From assembly GCA_040007395.1 (NCBI GenBank), contig JBDTVG010000287.1, forward strand, positions 1-26,893: DNA of 26,893 nt. The letters are read 5' to 3'. The notes under the pieces are model-generated. The model was not told the DNA's origin and did no database searches. It worked only from the letters and a program-made list of their open reading frames with translations. This DNA is from DATGFK01 sp040007395. GTDB taxonomy: Bacteria; Chloroflexota; Anaerolineae; Aggregatilineales; UBA2796. The number at the start of each line of letters is the position of its first letter. Within the stretch, counting starts at the first letter, position 1. Position numbers and translations under genes: made by a program. Positions 23,153-26,893 of this stretch are shown one piece after another.

Positions 23153-23311
23153 AAAGTCCCTTATCCTGACGACCTCCTGTATGGGCTATTTTACGCTTAT
23201 ACACGCCATTTCCGACCTGCCGGTATGCTGTTCAAGCTGAAATATGACACCGATTCCCTCCGTCGCGAAGAAGGCGGCGAGACTACTATTTATCATATTT
23301 TGCTCGGTTAA
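23153..23311 (+). pseudogene. Coding-like fragment without a start codon
   Basis: An open plus-strand frame lies between a TAA at 23150 and a TAA at 23309. Its residues look like real protein (YPDDLLYGLFYAYTRHF, then LKYDTDSLRREEGGETTIYH), with codon choice like the neighbouring genes. No ATG, GTG or TTG lies at its beginning; the only internal ATG leaves under 30 residues. The frame continues upstream through the TAA to ATG CCA CAC at 23134. I take it as the remnant of a decayed gene; the parent family is not recognised. Confidence 0.35.
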
Positions 23312-23320
23312 GGGGGCAAG

Positions 23321-24142
23321 TTACTTGGCCTTGTAGACGCGCCCAAGAAGCCGATCTGTCAGGCGGGGCAGATACAAACCGCCAAAGTTGATTAGTCGAT
23401 CAATGAGGCGCAGCGTAACTGTGCGATGGTTGCGGTGAGCTTCCTCAAAAATGCGTTGGGCGACGAACTGAGCAGTCATGGTCGGCAGTTTTCCGGCAAC
23501 TCGCCCTTCCTGTCCCCGCCGCGATTTAGCGAATTCGCTGTGGGTTTGGCCTAGCAAAATATTTGTCACCCAAATACTATCGGGTTCAAGCTCCACGCGC
23601 AGTCCTCGCACGATAGCATTCAGAGCAGCTTTCGATACAGCGTAGATCGTTGCGTAAGGTGAGATCGCAATACTAAGCACCGACGAGAGCGTTACAATAT
23701 GCCCACCGCCCGATTGGCGCATGGCAGGGACAGCAGCCCGCACTGTGTGTAGCACACCATCGATATTGGTTCGCAGCACCACATCCAGATCGTCCCATGG
23801 CGAATCGACCAATGCGCCACGCTGCCCTATCCCCGCATTCGGGATCAGCACATCCAAGCGACCCCACCGCACCATGATCGAATCGACCACGTTCTGCATA
23901 TCTTGTGCTTTGGTCACATCGGCAACGAAGGGCACGATTTCGCCCGTCAAGCCCGTCTCACCCTCAGCCGCTTTGACAAGCCCCTCAAGCCGCTCCTGAC
24001 GGCGGGCAGTGGCAGCGACTTTGTAGCCGTGTCGAGCAAAAGCTAACGCCGTTTCATAACCAATGCCCGCCGACGCACCCGTAATTAGGACTACTTGCAG
24101 CGAGGCAGGAGTAGTGAGCGTTGTCTGTGGCGCGGCGGTCAA
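23321..24142 (-). CDS. Short-chain dehydrogenase/reductase (SDR)
   Basis: 273-residue classical SDR using NAD(P)H. TGASAGIG (21-28) is the cofactor loop, NAGIG (102-106) the structural motif, and the catalytic residues are Ser153/154 in TLSS, Tyr167 and Lys171 in YAVSK. ARRQERL after strand 2 suggests NADP(H) preference. The C-terminus (LIDRLINFGGLYLPRLTDRLLG) is amphipathic, as in membrane-associated SDRs. The start is TTG at 24142, overlapping the upstream stop as TTGA, so translation is probably coupled to the two-domain protein at 24139-25206. An alternative start is not obvious. The substrate is unknown. Confidence 0.9.
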   Translation of the reverse strand: MTAAPQTTLTTPASLQVVLITGASAGIGYETALAFARHGYKVAATARRQERLEGLVKAAEGETGLTGEIVPFVADVTKAQDMQNVVDSIMVRWGRLDVLIPNAGIGQRGALVDSPWDDLDVVLRTNIDGVLHTVRAAVPAMRQSGGGHIVTLSSVLSIAISPYATIYAVSKAALNAIVRGLRVELEPDSIWVTNILLGQTHSEFAKSRRGQEGRVAGKLPTMTAQFVAQRIFEEAHRNHRTVTLRLIDRLINFGGLYLPRLTDRLLGRVYKAK

Positions 24143-25206
24143 GGTTTGACAATGCCCTTCAAGATCATCTGTTTCAGTTCCTTCGAAAGTGACTCTTCCA
24201 GATCCTTGATGCGTTCGTAGGTCAGGACTCGCTGCCCACGCACGTCAAAATGCAGTTCTTTTTCATCTCGCGCCAGTAGAATGGTGGGTCGTCCTTTGCC
24301 CCACGCATAGCCAACTTCCAGATACACGTTGGGATTCGCGCCTGTCAGTTCAGCAATAATCACCGCCGCTGTTTCAATGCGGTTCCTGACATATTCCATA
24401 ATGCCGCCCGTGAACGCATCCTGATCGACCCGTTCACATAGCAGCCCTGTTGTGTGCAAGGGCTGTTGAATCCCATAGTAAAACACATCATCCATTTCTT
24501 TTTTGAAAGGCATGGCGACAAAAGCGTGCGGTTTGATCTCGCTCTCTAGTTTTGGCACACGACCATCAAGGGTTTCGCTATCTGCGGTCAGGCCGCGACT
24601 GGATTTGACCTGATCTTCTGATCGATCTTTCTGTTTTTTGGGCGGCACGGCTAGCACATACCCTGAAAAATCGTCGTTTGACGCGGCGTAGTCGGCATCC
24701 GCTAAATATTGTTGGAGTGCCTGCCGCAACCGCACGACCCGGCCTCGATCCTTATCAATGATGGTGATGCGCTCAAGGGCGTAGGGGACTATGCCGGACT
24801 GGATGGCCTGCATACAGCCTCGGAACTGCGACACCAGCGATTCCACTTCGTCCAGCCCAGCACTGACACCGTGCATGGTCATCGTTACATAGCGGGTATC
24901 CGGTGCTTCTTTCGCCAGAATAGCAAAAGCGTTCGCCGCAAACTGCGTGATCTCCTCATAGCGGAACTTCGACACTTTATCCACACCGATAAACAGCGCA
25001 AATAGACTGCCGATAGTCCCTTCGGTGTTGATATAGCGATAGTCCCCAATCGAAGGCTCCAGATCGACCCCTTCGGGACTCTTCAGGCTCAGCGCCATCG
25101 CCACTGCTTCGTCGGCTCCGTGAAACGATCGTGCATATTTGAGCACCACCACATCCGATTCAAAGGTCGTAATATCGCCCGACTCTATCGTGAAGGTCAC
25201 AGGCAT
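24139..25206 (-). CDS. Two-domain protein: M17-N/macro-like domain plus deoxyribosyltransferase/TIR-like domain
   Basis: 355 aa, soluble. Residues 1 to ~168 resemble the macro-fold N-terminal domain of M17 aminopeptidases or a macrodomain: ESGDITTFESDVVVLKYA, SLFALFIGVDKVSKFRYEEITQFAANAFAIL, TMTMHGVSAGLDEVES and ERITIIDKD. A polar linker (about 178-224) leads to a domain of the nucleoside 2-deoxyribosyltransferase/TIR-like superfamily: AFVAMPFKKEMDDVFYYGI (228-246), TGGIMEYV, VIIAELTGANPNVYLEVGYAWGKGRPTILL with Glu297 at the usual catalytic position. Such domains cleave N-glycosidic bonds of nucleotides or NAD+. GGAG lies eight bases before the ATG. The SDR start overlaps its stop. Pairing an ADP-ribose-type binding fold with a glycosidase-type fold suggests nucleotide signalling or defence, but that is inference. 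Confidence 0.7.
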   Translation of the reverse strand: MPVTFTIESGDITTFESDVVVLKYARSFHGADEAVAMALSLKSPEGVDLEPSIGDYRYINTEGTIGSLFALFIGVDKVSKFRYEEITQFAANAFAILAKEAPDTRYVTMTMHGVSAGLDEVESLVSQFRGCMQAIQSGIVPYALERITIIDKDRGRVVRLRQALQQYLADADYAASNDDFSGYVLAVPPKKQKDRSEDQVKSSRGLTADSETLDGRVPKLESEIKPHAFVAMPFKKEMDDVFYYGIQQPLHTTGLLCERVDQDAFTGGIMEYVRNRIETAAVIIAELTGANPNVYLEVGYAWGKGRPTILLARDEKELHFDVRGQRVLTYERIKDLEESLSKELKQMILKGIVKP

Positions 25207-25262
25207 TCTGGTTACTCCGATGGCTACGGTAAGGCTGTAGACTACAAAGCCAAAGCTAATGG

Positions 25263-26117
25263 CTAAAAAGGTTTAAGCTGAACCTGCATGATGAGCGTTT
25301 CGCCGCTGCTGATACAGAATGGTTCATCGTAAGCATAAGGGCCACGTCCTTTGACACGAAAACGATAGCAACCCGCTAGCAGATCGCCTGCCACGAAATT
25401 TTCATTATAAGCCGGATCGGATGGTACGTCTGCATTGGCATACGTCCAATTGGGGATCACGCTGTGCGGCGTAGTGATCACGAAGCGAATGCCCATCGCC
25501 AACCCGCCCTTTGAATCGACCATGCGCCCGACGATCTTGCCCGTGCCGGGTTCAGGCGCATACCACAATTCGGGGTTACGCACGGCATTATAATCCTGCG
25601 GGTTGCCGACCCGCACCTCGAAATGCAGGTGATACCACAGCGCTATCCCGGATTTGCCCACCGCGCCGATCTGCTGCCCACGTCCGACCCGCTGCCCAGC
25701 TTGCACCGTAATGGCGTTCAAATGCCCATATAGTGTAAAAAGCGTGCCGCCTTCGGGCGCAGTCAGATCGTGCTGTATAACCACGACATTGCCGTAGAAG
25801 TTGGCATACGGGCCAAAGATGTGTTCACTGTCCGGTCCCGCGTAATACACGGTTCCATCTGCCGCCGCAATCACAGGTGTATTCAGCTTGTTTAGCAGAT
25901 CCACGCCATGATGCAGCGGCGATCTCTCGGCGCGGGTGCCGCCGTAGGGAAAGCCGATCTGCTGGCGCGTTGTGTATTCCGGCGGAATAGGTCGGCCTAG
26001 CCAGTAATGAGTCTGGACATCGGCGCGGCTGATCTTTTCGGGGGCAGCCAACCACACAATGACTAGTGCCGAGAGCAGCAGGAACAGGCGCTTTGTAAGT
26101 GATAAGAGTGATGACAA
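25263..26117 (-). CDS. M23-family metallopeptidase (LytM-type, exported)
   Basis: Zinc endopeptidase expected to cut peptidoglycan cross-links outside the cytoplasm. A signal peptide or anchor covers about residues 8-31 (LFLLLSALVIVWLA). The M23 domain spans about 55-175: zinc ligands His69 and Asp73 in HHGVD, TLYGHL (128-133), and HLHFEV with His163 and His165. The full set implies an active enzyme. The last ~95 residues (from ~190, KIVGRMVDSKGGLA) look like a small beta-sandwich domain. The start is TTG at 26117; two in-frame TAA codons lie just upstream, and no better start keeps the signal peptide. A promoter with an extended -10 lies at 26204-26233. It is divergent from the Uma2 gene. 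Confidence 0.9.
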   Translation of the reverse strand: MSSLLSLTKRLFLLLSALVIVWLAAPEKISRADVQTHYWLGRPIPPEYTTRQQIGFPYGGTRAERSPLHHGVDLLNKLNTPVIAAADGTVYYAGPDSEHIFGPYANFYGNVVVIQHDLTAPEGGTLFTLYGHLNAITVQAGQRVGRGQQIGAVGKSGIALWYHLHFEVRVGNPQDYNAVRNPELWYAPEPGTGKIVGRMVDSKGGLAMGIRFVITTPHSVIPNWTYANADVPSDPAYNENFVAGDLLAGCYRFRVKGRGPYAYDEPFCISSGETLIMQVQLKPF

Positions 26118-26203
26118 GGATTATTACGCTTTGCTAGTAAAGTTTCGTTGACTTGCAATTGATGTGCCGTCAGAGCGTGCCACAGAATCGCAAGATAGGG
26201 CTA

Positions 26204-26233
26204 ACTATAGCATGAACGAAAACACACAGACAA
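26204..26233 (-). promoter_or_regulatory. Promoter of the M23 peptidase gene
   Basis: On the minus strand TTGTCT (26233-26228) and TATAGT (26209-26204) are 18 bases apart, and the -10 is preceded by TGC, giving the extended form TGCTATAGT. Transcription would begin near 26197, about 80 bases before the TTG start codon. Confidence 0.5.
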
Positions 26234-26240
26234 TAGCCCG

Positions 26241-26249
26241 TGCTATACT
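26241..26249 (+). promoter_or_regulatory. Extended -10 promoter of the Uma2 gene
   Basis: TGCTATACT on the plus strand, predicting a transcription start near 26256, about 25 bases before the ATG at 26281. There is no -35 match at the usual distance. It is divergent from the similar element at 26204 on the other strand. Confidence 0.5.
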
Positions 26250-26280
26250 TGTAAGGTCAATATAAACGTGAGGAATGGCA

Positions 26281-26838
26281 ATGGTCGTACAAGATCGACT
26301 GTACACGGCAGAAGATTTGTGGGCATTGCCTGAAGATGATAATCGCTATGAGTTATTCAAAGGAACACTGATTGAACTGCCATTTCACGGAGCAATACAT
26401 GGCCTGCTCACCGCCCAACTAATTGTTCTCATTGGCAGTTTTGTCTATCCACATAATCTTGGGCAGCTATATGGTGCTGGAACAGGCTTTATCCTGTCCG
26501 AGAATCCAGACAGGGTACTGGCTCCTGATCTCGCATTTATACCAAAGGAACGGCTAGGCAAAGCGATAGATGGGTTCCTTACCATTGGGCCGGATCTTGT
26601 GGTTGAGGTCGATTCACCCAGCAACACCAAGATCGAGATGCAGCAGAAAGTCGAGGCATACTTTGAGGCCGGAGTCCGGTTGCTATGGATAGTCTATCCA
26701 AAGTCACGGACGATTTACGTTTATCGTGGGGCGCTTGATGTCGCGATCCTTGGCAGTTCAGATGGCATGTTGACAGGCGGCGAGGTGCTGCCGGGTTTTT
26801 CGGTCAAGCTAGACGCAATTTTTTCGGTACTGGACTAA
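26281..26838 (+). CDS. Uma2-family (DUF820) PD-(D/E)XK nuclease-like protein
   Basis: 185 aa. N-terminal YTAEDLWALPEDDNRYELFKGTLIE is the usual DUF820 opening. The restriction-endonuclease-like core shows Asp83 in LAPDLAFIP, Glu109 in PDLVVEVDSPS and Lys123 in the QQKVEAYFEAGVRLLWIVYP segment, so the PD-(D/E)XK residues look intact. Members are abundant in cyanobacteria and Chloroflexota, often in many copies, and are presumed DNA-processing or mobile-element-linked enzymes; no function is established. ATG at 26281 is chosen over 26275 because GAGGA (26270-26274) lies six bases before it and directly abuts the earlier ATG. An extended -10 promoter is at 26241. Confidence 0.9.
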   Translation: MVVQDRLYTAEDLWALPEDDNRYELFKGTLIELPFHGAIHGLLTAQLIVLIGSFVYPHNLGQLYGAGTGFILSENPDRVLAPDLAFIPKERLGKAIDGFLTIGPDLVVEVDSPSNTKIEMQQKVEAYFEAGVRLLWIVYPKSRTIYVYRGALDVAILGSSDGMLTGGEVLPGFSVKLDAIFSVLD

Positions 26839-26880
26839 TTAGGCCATTCCAGAGAAAAGGATGCTCCAAGAAGATAGAAT

Positions 26881-26887
26881 AAGGAGG
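26881..26887 (+). other. Strong Shine-Dalgarno for a gene beyond the right edge
   Basis: AAGGAGG sits 43 bases after the Uma2 stop. The nearest ATG (26889) is only one base away, too close for use, so the true start codon probably lies just outside the window. The next gene would be on the plus strand and may be cotranscribed with the Uma2 gene. Confidence 0.4.
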
Positions 26888-26893
26888 AATGAA

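Noticed and set aside
1..26893. tRNA genes, rRNA, CRISPR arrays, transposases
   Set aside because: No T-loop-like GTTCGAATCC signature, no regularly spaced repeats and no transposase or integrase motifs were seen on either strand.

Overview
The window looks like a chromosomal stretch from a free-living bacterium of intermediate GC. My best guess is Chloroflexota (Anaerolineae-like). The hints are a DUF2079 membrane protein, a Uma2-family nuclease, the long RmlA type, a lipoprotein cyclophilin, frequent TTG/GTG starts, and a minimal Wzz/CpsD pair. This assignment is inference, because no rRNA or other phylogenetic marker is present. I found no tRNA, CRISPR array, transposase or phage module.

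Layout. (1) 1-5033: the tail of a surface-polysaccharide region. A possible gene leaves the left edge on the minus strand. It is followed on the plus strand by two GT4 glycosyltransferases, separated by a long imperfect inverted repeat, then a very small SipW/LexA-fold protein and a multi-pass O-antigen ligase/polymerase-like protein. (2) 5058-7224, minus strand: an exported parallel beta-helix protein, a YtxH-like protein and a GlsB/YeaQ-type small membrane protein, separated by strong hairpins. (3) 7469-9365, plus: a lipoprotein cyclophilin and TsaD. (4) 9378-13010, minus: a DUF2079 membrane protein and an AT-richer DUF262/DUF1524 (GmrSD-like) gene that looks acquired. (5) 13338-17716, plus: a compact operon Wzz - CpsD - RmlA - metallophosphoesterase - RmlB, which makes dTDP-4-keto-6-deoxyglucose and controls polysaccharide assembly. 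(6) 17796-20262: an orphan small protein, TsaC/Sua5 and a carbamate kinase whose stop codon overlaps that of TsaC. (7) 20417-22809: a GNAT protein, then a minus-strand group of GbsR-type regulator, STAS protein and single-domain response regulator. (8) 22810-23320: a gene-poor stretch with a structured leader for the GbsR gene and a coding-like fragment without a start. (9) 23321-26117, minus: an SDR translationally coupled to an unusual two-domain protein (M17-N/macro-like plus deoxyribosyltransferase/TIR-like), then an M23 peptidase. (10) 26281-26838: a Uma2 nuclease, with a strong Shine-Dalgarno sequence for a further gene at the right edge.

How it works together. The two halves of the polysaccharide locus (1-5033 and 13338-17716) supply glycosyltransfer, polymerisation or ligation, chain-length control and dTDP-sugar precursors. 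rmlC, rmlD, a flippase and the initiating transferase are not in the window. TsaC and TsaD, two enzymes of t6A tRNA modification, are both present but about 9 kb apart. The best candidates for something new are the macro-like/NDT-like fusion with its coupled SDR, the lone DUF262/DUF1524 gene, the mini Ser-His peptidase-fold protein in the polysaccharide locus, and the alternating-hairpin leader of the GbsR-type regulator.
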